DNA of 64,000 bases from Fennellomyces sp. T-0311 (GCA_025266875.1 JALLLT010000022.1:1-64000); one strand, 5' to 3'; numbered from the stretch's first letter, positions 1 to 11,748 are shown. Program-made: numbers and translations. The notes: generated from the sequence alone by a model not told the origin.

Positions 1-935
1 TTGAAAAGACCAGGTTTATCTGTGCTGCTAATTCGTTTGTTTGGAACGTTATACCTTTTGGTTTGATTTCGGCAGTGGCGACATTCCAGTCAATGATGGT
101 TTCTATTTTAAGGCAGTATATTGGTGACTTCGTACAGGTGTTTGTTGATGACATTATTGTGTTCTCGCGTTCAGTGGAGAAACATTGCCGACATCTCGAG
201 TTGGTGTTCATGGCTTGCAAGGAAGCGAACTTGCGTTTGCATTAGGAGAAATGTTGTTTTGCGCGCAGTAAGGTCAATTTTCTCGGCCATACGTTGTCGT
301 CGTCTGGAGTTCTGCCAAACAAGAAGAACGTCAAGAAACTGTTGTCCATGTCAAGGCCGGTATGCGTTCAGTACTCAGGATGGCAGGGTTCTACCGTCGT
401 TTCGTGGAAGGTTACACTGTACATGCAGAACCATTGATGCATCTTTTGAAGAAGGAAAATGAATTCGTTTGGGGAGAGGTGCAGGATAGGGTGTTTGAAT
501 CGCTCAAACAAATTCTTGCCCAGCCACTCATACTTTTGTTTCCTGACCGGGCCCAATGTCAAATCCTGACAACTGACAGTTTCCAGACAAGGCCTCGCTG
601 TGATCTTATCACAAGTACTAGTCAATGGTGGCGACGAGAAGGTGGTTGCTTACACTTCTCGAGTTGTTCACGGTGCAGAAAAGTCGTATGCTACTATGCA
701 TTTGAAGGCGCTTGCATTGGTTTGGGCTTGCCACAAGTTTAGGCATTATCTCGCAGGTCGGAATTTCCTGGTTCGCAGGGACCACTCTTGCCTACGGCTT
801 ATTTTTGGGCCACACGATAAACTGCACAGCCCCAGGATTCAAAGGTGGGCCGCCGCTTTGATGGAGTTCAATTTTGAGGTCCAATATATCAAAAGTGAAG
901 GCAATCTGGCTGATGCACTGTCCCGTTTGCTTTGA
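1..935 (+). pseudogene. Ty3/gypsy reverse transcriptase-RNase H, broken
   Basis: This is the RT and RNase H part of a gypsy polyprotein, entering from the left edge. The RT active site reads FVDDIIVFS (about 143-172), followed by the NFLGH..S..G segment typical of the RT thumb. The reading frame changes near 360 and again near 600, and there is an in-frame TAG at 243, so no intact product is possible. The RNase H part ends with a conserved LADALSR motif and a stop at 933-935. The integrase of the same element lies further right, at 1220-1351 and 5617-6793, interrupted by a MULE. Family assignment is firm. The element looks long dead. Confidence 0.85.
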
Positions 936-1219
936 CCTATTCCATTTCTTTTTGTTGATTATTTGTACCTATGTTATCAATTATACCTTCCTTATTGCCT
1001 AGTCCCTTTCCGTTTTTGATTCCTTTTTTTTGGACAACATTTATGACATATTAGTAAGAAGTACCTATGCAAACGTGACGTATGCCGCACTGTGTGCGAA
1101 CCTTTCTTATTAGCATCCTTGGGTATAAAAACCCTTTGTGAAAAATAAATGTACAAGGACTCTTTCACCTCTTTTTCTCCTTTTCTTAACTTTTACCAAA
1201 TTCCTTTTCTCTGACTACA
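936..1219 (+). other. LTR-like spacer between RNase H and integrase
   Basis: No coding sequence is visible. The stretch holds a TATA-like GGTATAAAAACC, a poly-A signal (AATAAA) just after it and a CT-rich tail, which is the layout of an LTR. The usual gypsy polyprotein has no such gap, so a solo LTR or a deletion and insertion may sit here. No target duplication could be defined. Confidence 0.3.
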
Positions 1220-1351
1220 ATGCATAATTATTGCTTACTCATGGACTATCCTTTTTACTCATTGTTGGTGCATTACCTCTCATGTAGTCAGTATCCGTCA
1301 GGCTGTACGGAGAATATTAAGCACAAGATTCATTTTCATACTGGAAAATAT
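1220..1351 (+). pseudogene. Gypsy integrase, N-terminal piece left of MULE1
   Basis: The last part of this frame reads ENIKHKIHFHTGKY and continues without a frame change at 5627 into MPVDGRLFK once MULE1 and one copy of its target duplication are removed. It is the segment just before the HHCC zinc-binding domain of the integrase. Confidence 0.65.
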
Positions 1352-2210
1352 CAAAATACTTATATCGCCACCAATTTAAGCTGGCTCCCCCCACCAAAAA
1401 ATTTAATTTCAATGCCAGCTGTGGCAGAGGCATGGTGGCTCAATTTCAGCAATAAAGTGAAGTTGTCCTTTACAGATTTATAACTTTTTTTTTCATTCTG
1501 GGAGGGGCAGCTGTAAGCACCTTATGGTATAAACCTAATTGTGTTCAACAATGACAATGGCATAACTGTGTTGTAATGATTTGGAGAGAGCCAGATGAGA
1601 ACAGACACAGCAGATTTCTGACGATTTTCAAAGATGGAGCTAATTAAACTCTTTGTAGATGGAAGATTGATTTCGCCGTGCAACACATTTGGGCCGAGAT
1701 CTAGCAAATAGACAACGCTCTTTTCGACTGGCATTATGAAGATGATGAGTACGCGAGATTCCATTGAGAAAAACGCATATCCACTTATATTTTGCTATGC
1801 ACCAGCAATACAACGGTATCAAAAACGCGTAGATAAGAAGCTCCAACAGCGTTGCTCACCTCTTCTATCACATTGACGATCACTGGAAGCTATATATTGT
1901 TTTCATCCCACCACCTGGTTAGATGGAAAGTACACAAACATGAGGAATGCAACTTTTTGATGCCTGAGAAAAAGTAAGTATAGTTATCCATTGCTTGTAT
2001 CTGCCGTTACACACAAAAGTCAACCATCAGTGCGTGAGATTACTATGGATACAGCTATTATTACGTTATGGAATACTACTGTTAGCCATACAGTATACGG
2101 ATGAAGGCTGGATGCTGTTGGATTATATAAGTCAGATAGAGTGAATGAGCTTGGACAGGGTTATACATTGCTCATTCAGCACATTTAATGTTAGTGGATC
2201 GCGCAGTGTG
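1352..2210 (+). repeat. MULE1 left terminal inverted repeat (859 bp)
   Basis: The reverse complement is found at 4758-5616 at equal length. The inner edge is at GTGGATCGCGCAGTGTG. Long inverted repeats of this size are typical of MULEs. Confidence 0.9.
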
Positions 2211-2282
2211 CTCTAATGTAAAAAATATAAATGATATTGGATATTTATAGGATAATAATGTAAAAATAAATGATGAGAAAGT

Positions 2283-4547
2283 TCAATTATCATTTTGACG
2301 TCTAAAGTTTGAATTAGAGGGGATGGAGAGTATGTCATTAAGTGAAGTGTTTATGTCATCCAGTTTGGTAACAACTCTTTCAATCTCGTCAATGATGCCT
2401 TGCACGCAATCTGGATTCGATGTATTTACAGCCGACTTGCCAACACGGCGCTTCACAGCATTAGCTTTGGCTGTGAGCAGCTTCAAGGCTTTTCCAAGCT
2501 GGTCTTAGGATGATGAAGCATGCATTGCATGTAGCTGCGGCTGGTTGTTACTTGATGGATAGGACATCATCATCGCTTCTCAGTTATCCATAGATTGACG
2601 CACAGTAATGGTTTCTATAACTTGTTCAACAAGAAACATATGCTTACAAGGAAGCAATGTGCTTGTGAACTTTTCACATGTGCAGGTCGTAACCAACCCA
2701 TTTTCAGTATGAACCTACATTGTAAGAATGTTTAAGTGTACAGACTAAGATCAAAAGAACAACTATATGTTACGTCATAAGTCAAATCATCGACACTAAG
2801 GGAGTTCACCATAAATATGGATTCAGTTACCATCTGAACCATGGATCGCTTGGTGTGAAGAGACAGGTGATCCAGTTTTTGTTCTTCGACACGGAAACCA
2901 TGCTCCAGCTTGCTCATCCTATCGATGTTGGCAGACAGACGACGTACTTCTTGCTGGATGTCGAATGCTACGTCATTGGCAAGTACATCAATCATAAAAT
3001 CGAGGCGGTGCATGCGTTTTCTTTAAAGGTAAGCAGTCTTGAGTTGGTTATGCCACGTTTCAACATAATTGTTGGTTTCCATATTGGTGTAGATTTCAGG
3101 TTGATAGCATGCTGCCCAACGATCACATCCTTCTTCATTACGACTATCCACCCAGTATCATTGAAAATAGCTGATGAACATCCTTTGGCTTGTTTCAAAA
3201 TTGGCAATAAAGGCATCAAGTAGCTCGTGGAATTTGGTGACGTCTTTTTCATACATCAACTCATAAAGATGATGTCGAATGACCGTTCTTGCTTGTGCCG
3301 GTGTTCTGCCAACCATTCCAACTACCTTCGATGTAATATTGTTCTCCCAGGCGCGCGATACGTGCCAGATGCAATATTGAATAGTACAGCGTGGCCATAC
3401 TTCACTAATTGCATTATCTTCAGCGAGATCGCAGTCAATAGTGATGCGTTGAGGGTTTACACCAAGAGCAGATAAGAACTGAAACCAATGGATAAGTGGT
3501 GTAGATGATTGATCGTTTGTAAACATATATGCAATGGGAACACCGCGACCAACAACAGGATGGCGGATTACCATGGTATAAAGGACCCCACTGTCATAAT
3601 CACAAACGTCGTGAGTAGCATCCAAGGAAATAAAATGGGCAACAGATAGGAGCTGTTTCTGCCATGGAGCAATAAATCCAAATGCAAATCCATCCACAGA
3701 GAGAAGCTCCTGTGATGAATTGGTGCTTTCCGTGTTACTTTCAATCCAGATATGATAATGTTGCTGCTGTTGAAGTTCCATGAGCCATTTCTTTACAGAA
3801 GCAAAGTCGTCATAGTCCCGTTCATTTTTCTGCTGACGATGCTTGTAGAAAATGTTGTAAACAAGAGCAGTAGTGATATATGAATCGTGCGACGTCTCTT
3901 CCTTGTGAACATATTCACGTTGCAGATACGTTCTAACATCACGAACACCATAGCCTTTCTCCAGCTCTTCAGCAATCCGGTCCCTGACTTCATCTGAGTA
4001 AGGCAAGTACTGCACATCAGCAATGCTGCCAGGCACGTGGTTCACATGCTCATGCTTATATGTAATGGTTACGACGTTTGGATCATCAACACGGCAGGTG
4101 GCTTTCAAAATTGCTGGGCATCCAACTTGCTTTGACTTTTTTTGCACAGGCCGAGCAATAAAGTCTGGATCGTCAGTTCTATCCTCACGCCGTGCTTCTG
4201 TGCGATTATCTTCGATGGTGTGACGGTGACATCCATACGTTTTTGTGAATACAACAGTTGCAGTTCGTTGGCGCTTTGGAGGATTGCTTTCTGTAGGTAG
4301 AGACAATACAGTTATTATAGTGCTTACATATTGCACAGCTTATATTTGTACCATCTGCTACTCTTGGTGTAGGCCTATACGTCTTCTGATATACCCAGCG
4401 TTCACCACTTTCTTGTGGTGCAGCACGAATAATTGATTCATAGTTATGAATAGTGCAGGTTACAACGCGGTCTGGAGCGACGTTTCCACAAATATGCATG
4501 GGGTTGTCCGATCCTGAAGTTGATTGCATGTTGAAATTGTCAGACAT
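2283..4547 (-). pseudogene. MULE transposase, interrupted by stops
   Basis: A Mutator-like transposase, the enzyme that cuts and integrates the element. From the N-terminus it shows a cysteine/histidine region (3900-4500), the MULE catalytic core with SLDATHDV (first Asp) and TIDCDLAED (second Asp), the family motif CIWHVSRAWENN, the NNYVETWHNQLK segment with the catalytic Glu, and a SWIM zinc finger CTCEKF...CKHMF near 2660. A short intron lies near 4300. In-frame stops occur at about 3155 (TGA), 3024 (TAA), 2580 (TGA) and 2504 (TAA), with sense coding continuing past each one. The start was set at the ATG of MSDNFNMQ. The gene is recognisable but cannot make a full protein. Confidence 0.85.
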
Positions 4548-4757
4548 TGTGATTGCAATGGCGTTTGAAAAGTTAAGCATTGAGAGTGGAAGAAAGAAAG
4601 CCTTTTATACCGCGCGTTACACTTATTTTATTAAACTGTTAAACTTAAATTTATGCTTCCAAACATCGTCATATATGTATGGTCTGTCACTGCACTTACG
4701 CATTACTGGTACATATGATATTCAATGCCACTTAAATAAATTTTATTTTATAAAGTA

Positions 4758-5616
4758 CACACTGCGCGATCCACCAACATTAAATGTGCTGAATGAGCAA
4801 TGTATAATCCTGTCCAAGCTCATTCACTCTATCTGACTTATATAATCCAACAGCATCCAGCCTTCATCCGTATACCGTATGGCTAACAGTAGCATTCCAT
4901 AACGTAATAATAGCTGTATCCATAGTAATCTCACGCACTGATGGTTGACTTTTGTGTGTAACGGCAGATACAAGCAATGGATAACTATACTTACTTTTTC
5001 TCAGGCATCAAAAAGTTGCATTCCTCATGTTTGTGTACTTTCCATCTAACCAGGTGGTGGGATGAAAACAGTATATAGCTTCCAGTGATCGTCAATGTGA
5101 TAGAAGAGGTGAGCAAAGCTGTTGGAGCTTCTTATCTACGCGTTTTTGATACCGTTGTATTGCTGGTGCATAGCAAAATATAAGTGGATATGCGTTTTTC
5201 TCAGTGGAATCTCGCGTACTCGTCATCTTTATAATGCCAGTCGAAAAGAGCGTTGTCTATTTGCTAGATCTCGGCCCAAATGTGTTGCATGGCGAAATCA
5301 ATCTTCCATCTACAAAGAGTTTAATTAGCTCCATCTTTGAAAATCGTCAGAAATCTGCTGTGTCTGTTCTCATCTGGCTCTCTCCAAGTCATTACAACAC
5401 AGTTATGCCATTGTCATTGTTGAACACAATTAGGTTTATACCATAAGGTGCTTACAGCTGCCCCTCCCAGAATGAAAAAAAAAGTTATAAATCTGTAAAG
5501 GACAACTTCACTTTATTGCTGAAATTGAGCCACCATGCCTCTGCCACAGCTGGCATTGAAATTAAATTTTTTGGTGGGGGGAGCCAGCTTAAATTGGTGG
5601 CGATATAAGTATTTTG
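4758..5616 (-). repeat. MULE1 right terminal inverted repeat (859 bp)
   Basis: Reverse complement of 1352-2210. It also contains a mirrored 80-codon open frame, an accident of the repeat and not a gene. Confidence 0.9.
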
Positions 5617-6793
5617 TGGAAAATATATGCCTGTTGATGGCCGCTTGTTCAAGCAAACTCAAGATCCACAAGTCCGTGGTGAGGAACTACTACACGAGGA
5701 TACCGCCGACAACATAATCTGTGCCGTCCATGCAGAGGGGCACTTTGGGGTCAACAATAGTTGGCGTCAGATGAGAATGGCATACACTGGTCCTGGCCTT
5801 TTTGCAAAGGTACGCTCGTTGGCCCAGTCATGTGAGTCATGCCAGTTCAGGGCCTGAGCAAGAAGAGACTGCTACAATGCGAGAAATCCCATTGAGGCTC
5901 CTTCAGATCCATTTTTTATGGTTGGATGTGATGCTGTAGGTCCCATCAAGAGCAGGGGAAAAGTGGATCAGTACCTCTTAGTCGCGATAGACTACTTGAC
6001 TAGATGGCCGATCGCAGTGGTAGTCAAGGATATCAATGAAGACACCACGGCAAGATTCTTGTTTGATCATATCGTGATGATGTTTGGCGTACCTCGGTGC
6101 ATCTTGACCAACCGCGGCTCCAATTTCAAATCAGGGTTCGTCAAGGAATTTCTCAAGTCAATTAGATGTCGCCATATCACGACTACAGCTCATAGGCCCC
6201 AAGTAAATGGCATGTGTGAGCGTCTCAACCAGACTCTGGTTCAGACCATATCCAAGGACGTGCGAGACCAAGATAGACTGAACGATTGGGAAAAGTGTGT
6301 GTCCTCTGTGCTATTGGCCATTCATATGATGCCAAACGAGGCAATAGGCTTGTCGCTAGCCAAGTTATTGTTTAGATACGAATTAAGGACTCCAGCTACT
6401 TGGCCAGCCCCTCACACCAATTTCGTGGAGGGAGATTTCGTGGAAGAAATCATCAGCTGTACCAAAGTTATCGAACTCATGGTGGGACAACTCAGAGAAG
6501 GAGCCAAGAAGAAGGCCAATAAATGCAAGCTACGAGATAAGGCATTGTACGATCAACACGTAGGGTCGAGAAGACCATTTCGGTTAGGGGAACAAGTGTT
6601 GATGAAAGACAAGTATCTCCAAAGCAAGTTTAATGATCAATAGATCAGGCCCATGGTAGTCATCACCCTTGGTGAAAAAGGGACTTACTACTTGGAGGGG
6701 CCCAATTCGTGGCGTTTGAATGGCGCTGTCAATGGTGATAATCTCAAATCATTCTTTGAACATCGAATGATGATACCAGATACGCAAGTCTGA
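5617..6793 (+). pseudogene. Gypsy integrase, dead
   Basis: This is the integrase of the gypsy element that enters at position 1. The HHCC zinc domain (about 5700-5850, ending CESCQF) is followed by a TGA at 5856. The catalytic core then shows GCDAVGPI (first Asp), ILTNRGSNF where the second catalytic Asp is replaced by Asn (near 6107), and GMCERLNQTL (Glu). A TAG at 6642 is followed by in-frame C-terminal sequence ending in the GDNLKSF type motif and a TGA at 6791-6793. Two stops and the lost Asp mean it is inactive. The Harbinger element P1 starts 13 bp after the final stop. Confidence 0.85.
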
Positions 6794-7107
6794 CGAATGA
6801 GACAATAGTCGTTCTCAAGCAACCACCACACTCTTCCGGACGAAAGTCCGAAAATAGAAATTGACTAGCCTAATTTGTTGGTCATCCGAATAGATGGCTT
6901 GAGAGGTGTTGGGTCGACCAAAATTTCCTAATTCGTGAAGATATCCAAAAGGTCAACAGTTATCGATCAAAAGTAGCCGTTTGGCCATGAAAAAGAGGTA
7001 TATAGACCATATTCCATATATTGATGATGCTCTGGATGTCAGAGAATATAAATAAGATCCAAAAATAAAAGAAACCATATGTTATTATTATTTTTACGTT
7101 ACTTACT

Positions 7108-8211
7108 ATGTGCGACAACTTCATACCCTACGTCTATCCCATTGCTTCTCAAGGTAACTGTGAAGGTTCATCGCGTTCTTCGGCGCTGGTATCCTCTCAA
7201 CAAGGAGCCTCATCAACCAATGCTGTCGTTTCGCCAGTGGTTCCTCAACAGCACTCGGTCCATTCGATGTCACTTTCATATCCTGCCAATGGATCTTGGG
7301 AAGAACCAAGCTCGCTTCAACAGGATCGTCAGTATCCACACTACTCGCCTGAGGAAAGTTCCTCGTCTGTGCCTCCTCCCCATCTGACACTGCCGACACA
7401 GCAATCATGGGTGAGCTTGACGCAGCATGACATCGAGCAAAGCATATTCAGCGACGTCGACTCTGACAGCGACAGTGATTCTGGAACAAACCGAAATCTA
7501 TGGACGCTTCAAGAAATCAACGAGTTGATCTGGATGAAGCAATTAGAGGAAAGAGCGCTTGTTAGTGCCATAGGAAAAGTGGCGAAGAGGAAGGTTTGGG
7601 AAAGAATAGCCGCCGTGATCCACTTGAAGAACCCCTTTGTATCCCGATCCAATGAATCAGTTCGCAAGAAGTGGGAATCGCTCCTAACAACGTACAAGAG
7701 AATTCGTAACGGAGGTTCTACTGGTGTTGGTGGTGGCCCTGCTGGGGAAAGATATCCATGGTATGATGCTATGTTCGCGTATCTTGGTGGTAGTGCAGGT
7801 GTCGAGGCAAGGTTTACAGTTGACTCTGGTCGTCAAGGCCCCTTGGTTCGAAGACGTACAGACGGCGACGAGACTGAAGTACAAGCACAGGAACGACCGG
7901 CGCAGCGACGTAAGACCTTTCAGGAAGAGCTACTGGAATCCCATGAGCGCTCCAGTGAAATGCTGTTCACGAGGCTCGATGAAATCTTTATGAAGATAAC
8001 CAAGCAAGAGAAGCAGCTGGATGATGCGCGCGAGGCCGCTGACGAACGACGCTTCCAGGAGCAAATGCGCATGGTAAAGGAGATCGAGATGGAGAAGATC
8101 CGCGCCCAAGCTGCCTCAGAGGAAAGGATGCTTCGCTTAGTTGCAGCACTTAGTGGTAGAAGACAAGTTGATGGGGATGGTGGTGAAGAAGAGCATAACG
8201 GTGATGAATAA
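7108..8211 (+). CDS. Harbinger accessory protein, Myb/SANT-like DNA binding
   Basis: A single open frame of 367 codons. The first 130 residues are Ser/Gln-rich and acidic (DSDSDSDSG). Residues about 133-215 form a Myb/SANT-like (trihelix) domain with regularly spaced Trp (NRNLWTLQEI, VWERIAAV, KKWESLLTTYKRI) and an ERYPWYDAMFAYL tail. The C-terminal 100 residues are a charged coiled coil rich in Glu, Arg and Gln. Such proteins accompany Harbinger transposases and help nuclear import and end binding. It converges on the transposase pseudogene at 8648-10276. The frame is intact although its partner is not. The start is the first ATG in frame; a spliced upstream exon cannot be excluded. Confidence 0.75.
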   Translation: MCDNFIPYVYPIASQGNCEGSSRSSALVSSQQGASSTNAVVSPVVPQQHSVHSMSLSYPANGSWEEPSSLQQDRQYPHYSPEESSSSVPPPHLTLPTQQSWVSLTQHDIEQSIFSDVDSDSDSDSGTNRNLWTLQEINELIWMKQLEERALVSAIGKVAKRKVWERIAAVIHLKNPFVSRSNESVRKKWESLLTTYKRIRNGGSTGVGGGPAGERYPWYDAMFAYLGGSAGVEARFTVDSGRQGPLVRRRTDGDETEVQAQERPAQRRKTFQEELLESHERSSEMLFTRLDEIFMKITKQEKQLDDAREAADERRFQEQMRMVKEIEMEKIRAQAASEERMLRLVAALSGRRQVDGDGGEEEHNGDE

Positions 8212-8647
8212 ACGCGCTTTTTTTGTCATTAAAATACTTTCCGTATCTATGTCTATGATAAAAAAAGAAGTTATATGAGTACGTAGCTGTACGAGATCAT
8301 GATGAGTTGTCAAGATGCATTCAGTAACTTCATTCGAAGAGTGTCATTGCATAATTATGAAGTAAAAGAGCTTCTACCCATATACTGAGTACAGACTGAC
8401 TACACAGCAAGAAATATGTGTGTACGTTTGACAGAAATAAGTGTGCACTTTTGAAAGGAAGTAGGAGAACTTGAAAGAAAAAAAAACAAATAGTTGATGA
8501 CGTGAATTGTGACATTTTAAATTCATGCAGATTACCTGCTATACAAATGCTACTTGGCATAATGCTAATTACATCTTATTGGATACTGTAGTAATAGTAT
8601 TTATATTTTATATCTTGCTAATTATAAAATATGTATACGTATGTGTA
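8212..8647. other. Convergent spacer inside P1
   Basis: AT-rich spacer between the accessory gene and the 3' end of the transposase pseudogene. No gene or repeat seen. Confidence 0.5.
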
Positions 8648-10276
8648 CTATCTACGTCGTCGAGCCTCGAGATCATCCTTAAGCCTATCTCGCGCGATTT
8701 TACCATGCCTTAACAGATCCGCTGCTTCCTCCTTAGAAAGAGAGTCTGGCAAGTCTCGTTCTAATATCGATTCAAAACTGCCTACAAACTCTCGTTCTTG
8801 CATCGGTTGGAATACGCCGGCTTGTTCTTGCAATTGCTGCTGCAATTCACTGCTCGTGCTCGCATTGTCATCGTCATCGTTGTCTACGTTACTGTTGCTG
8901 CTCGAGTCAGAGTTTTCGCCTTCAGGATTACGGTGGGCGTCGACTTGTTGGACTGTTACACGATTTGAATCATTAAGTGTCTGGTCAACATCGTCGATAT
9001 TTGCAGGAAGATTGTTGCCAGGTCTGTCGATACAAATATTGTGTAAGATGCAGCAAATGTATATTGTAAGCGTAAGATCGAGTTCGGAATGCTAGTACAG
9101 GTAATGCTTCAAGAAACGCCATCGTGCAACAAGGCCAGAGAAGGTATGTTCAATTCGCATGCGTTGCGATGAGTGCATAAAATTGAATCACTTCTCTGCC
9201 AGGTCACTGGTTTCTTTTGCGTATGGGGTGATCAGATATGGTCGAAGGGGATATGCAGAATCTACACATAAATATACTATATGAATAAATATACACTATT
9301 AATATGTTAGTACGTACCAGCAATGATATAAGATCCATTAGGACACTTTTCCTCAGGTCTATTCTTGAGGTCCTCTGCAAGCGAACTTCTGGAAAAAACT
9401 CTGGCATCATGAACACGGCCTAAAGTTATACAAAGTAATTAGTAAAGATATATTTATATCATTTATACTAATATGATATACTTTACCTGATTCTCCAGGA
9501 AAGGCATATAGATGCGCGTATCCGCATCACAGATGGCCAGTAGGTTCATCAAGTTATGGTTCTTGCGATCCATGTAAGCGACATTACTGTGGGCGGGTTT
9601 ATGAATAACAACCAGCTTGCCATCCATTGCCCCGATAACGTTGGTCAACCTCGGTCTCTAGACTATACGAGTCCGATCGCTTGGGACCAGTACATTCGCA
9701 AATTCGTCAGCAATTGCTTGGGCTTCTTGTGCAGTTGCGGGCCAGCGAATATACCTACCATGAACATTGATCATGGCCTTCACAAAAGTTTTTGTAAAGT
9801 TACGGTACGATCCTTGGGACAAGCCAAAAAAAGTTCTTGAATGCGCGGTACCCAAGATGTGTGTTTGCATATCGCCATAGTACACAGGCAACTTGCATAT
9901 ACACTGGCGTTGCGTTTATGGCAGTGGTCTGGTATAACGGATCAGATGACAAAGTGTTTACCAGCCACTCAAAAGTCGCCTTGTTCATTCGGTAGTGAGC
10001 CTTATAGCTGTCTCTTGGGTTATCATCGTCTTGAAGGCCGGGGTGCTCAACTGCCCAATAGTGGTAGTTGGCCTCCTTGTTTTGTCATTCGGCCCAGAAG
10101 TGGTGTGGCAATCCAACGTATGCATACGTTTCAACTGTCATGCTCATTGAACGCAATGCCGTTGTTGCCATTCCAACTAACAATCGCATATATACTTGGC
10201 GTCTATGCTACGCTTGCTGGTGACGACGTTTACGTTGTTGCTGACGGTATGCTTGTAATTGGTTGAGATGATCCAT
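8648..10276 (-). pseudogene. PIF/Harbinger DDE transposase, decayed
   Basis: A DDE_Tnp_4-type nuclease. In order: a Gln/Arg-rich start (MDHLNQLQAY at 10276), a helical region, GAMDGKLVVIHKP with the first Asp and the YMDRKNHNLMN segment (about 9550-9640), GRVHDARVF, DSAYPLRPYLITPYA with the second Asp (about 9220), RIEHTFSGLVARWRFLK with the Glu (about 9140), CCILHNICID and an acidic tail. Introns are visible at about 9420-9486 and 9265-9325. Lesions include in-frame TAG near 10210, TGA near 10085, TAG near 9658, TGA near 9191 and TAG near 9095, plus frameshifts near 9508 and 9835. The related copy P2 has CAG where this copy has two of the TAGs. Not functional. Confidence 0.85.
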
Positions 10277-10317
10277 GATAAAAAAAAACGTGTATATATT
10301 ACTTCAAAAATAACACC

Positions 10318-10336
10318 ATATATATATATATATATA
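10318..10336. repeat. (AT)n microsatellite
   Basis: An uninterrupted AT dinucleotide run upstream of the P1 transposase. The same run is present in P2 at about 17710-17728. Confidence 0.8.
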
Positions 10337-10480
10337 CCTTTTTTTACTGTACAGCGCTTTCCAAAATAAAAACCTCGAGCGTTTACTCATAAGATCTTAC
10401 TAATGTGATATCGTCCGCAGCTTAATACCTTTTTCAAGTGATGATACGAGTAAAGACACGCACTTTTCAGTTACTAAATA

Positions 10481-11078
10481 CAGGATTTTGCGTTTGAAGT
10501 CGGACAGTGCCGAAATAATCTTTTGTGTACGAGGGTGCGAGTTTTGTGCTACGGGGTGTGGTAGCTTGGCGCTGTGGCACGCAGTTCTTTCACTCAACGG
10601 TCAAATAATTTTTCGCGTTCTGGGGTCCTTTCAATTTTCCGGTGGTGTCAAATAATTATTCGCGCTCTGACAATCTCGGAATTCCGGTACCAGCGTATAC
10701 TTTTTTTACCAGATGAAGAACATCTTTTACGCGACTTGGCCTCTTTGCTGTTCGTCACTTGCCCTGCATTATTCACTATGGAAACATAGAATCTTTTGTT
10801 CGGTTCACTGAAATTATTAGTGATGGGGTAACCATGTTTTTAGCAGTGGGCCTTGTTATTATTCACTTTCGAGCCACATAGTTTTCGGCTATAAGCTATC
10901 AATTATTTATACACAGAAGAGCATAGGTTATTCATGGCACACGGAAGGTTTATTCGCAAATAAGATCCCAAACGTTCGCTAATCGGCATTCGCAATTTTC
11001 GCCACGAAGACTAATTTATGTTATGTCTTTCAGCATCACGAATTAGTCTGTTGTTTTGAGTCGTTCAGAAAGGGGAAG
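10481..11078 (+). repeat. Left 598-bp terminal inverted repeat
   Basis: Reverse complement of 15194-15791 with only a handful of substitutions (for example near 10509, 10562, 10638 and 10688). The inner edge is AGGGGAAG. Confidence 0.9.
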
Positions 11079-11224
11079 TACGTAACATATAAGTAAATAA
11101 AAGTTTATGTTGTGTCCTATCTTTTCACCACTTAGTACGTTACACTGTCATACCAGGCCGGCATAGGATCCGAAGATGTGGTGTTTAAGTAATTTTACAC
11201 CGCTTTAACTCAGATATCATACTT

Positions 11225-11515
11225 ATGGCGAGAGCAACACTGAATAAACCGAAGAAAATTTCAGCTGCAAGAAAGAGTGCATCGAGAAAGGTTGCTTCTC
11301 CAACGCCAAAAGAGCTGGAAACCGCGGCACAAGGACTGAAATCGTTAACTAAGGATACCAAAAAATTAAGGCAAAACTGGGTCCCAACTGATTATGACAT
11401 TGGCATTCTAACAGCACAATTGGCCCGTCTCCATTTGAAACTATCTGAAAACGAAGGCTCCAATGAATACCAAAGCGATATAAAGAATGCATGTCGGGCC
11501 AAACTGAAGGAGTAG
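11225..11515 (+). CDS. Small basic protein of the two-transposase element
   Basis: 96 codons, first gene inside the left inverted repeat (147 bp from its inner edge). The N-terminal third is rich in Lys, Ser and Ala (KPKKISAARKSASRKVA), the rest is predicted helical with Leu-rich segments. No family recognised. It could be a DNA-binding accessory protein or a leader frame. It has its own ATG and stop, and no convincing splice route to the transposase was found. Confidence 0.45.
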   Translation: MARATLNKPKKISAARKSASRKVASPTPKELETAAQGLKSLTKDTKKLRQNWVPTDYDIGILTAQLARLHLKLSENEGSNEYQSDIKNACRAKLKE

Positions 11516-11740
11516 AAGAAAATATGCATGGATGTCAGTGCTTTCAAAGCGCCAATTATTTTGTTGATGATTGCTAACGAAAATGTGCTGTATTGCAAGT
11601 GTTTTTATAGAAGCGAAAAGAAACCGCAATCCAATGAAAAGTAATGGCGATTACTTTTGGGCATTAACATGTTAGCATGGACTAAAGATAAAACTAATAA
11701 CACTATATTTTGTGATCGTGTTTACGTCTTGTATATCTTG

Positions 11741-11748
11741 TATATAAA
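11741..11748 (+). promoter_or_regulatory. TATA box of the transposase gene
   Basis: TATATAAA lies 67-74 bp before the ATG at 11815 and is followed by a CT-rich stretch, the usual fungal core promoter layout. It suggests that the transposase is transcribed separately from the 96-codon frame. Confidence 0.4.

Larger units (their letters stand above)
1352..5616. mobile_element. MULE1: Mutator-like element with 859-bp inverted repeats
   Basis: The element begins CAAAATACTTATATCGCC and ends with the reverse complement. It is flanked by a perfect 10-bp direct repeat TGGAAAATAT (1342-1351 and 5617-5626), as expected for Mutator-like elements. The host sequence is a gypsy integrase frame that rejoins exactly when the element and one repeat are removed. 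It carries one minus-strand transposase gene, now broken by stops. The inverted repeats are nearly identical (two differences in an 80-codon stretch compared), so insertion looks more recent than the decay of the gypsy host. Confidence 0.9.

Noticed and set aside
1522..1846. 80-codon and 68-codon frames, mirrored at 5122-5446
   Set aside because: They lie in the 859-bp inverted repeats of MULE1 and are duplicated by the repeat; no coding features.
10574..10789. 71-codon frame, mirrored at 15483-15698
   Set aside because: Falls wholly within the 598-bp inverted repeats of the two-transposase element.
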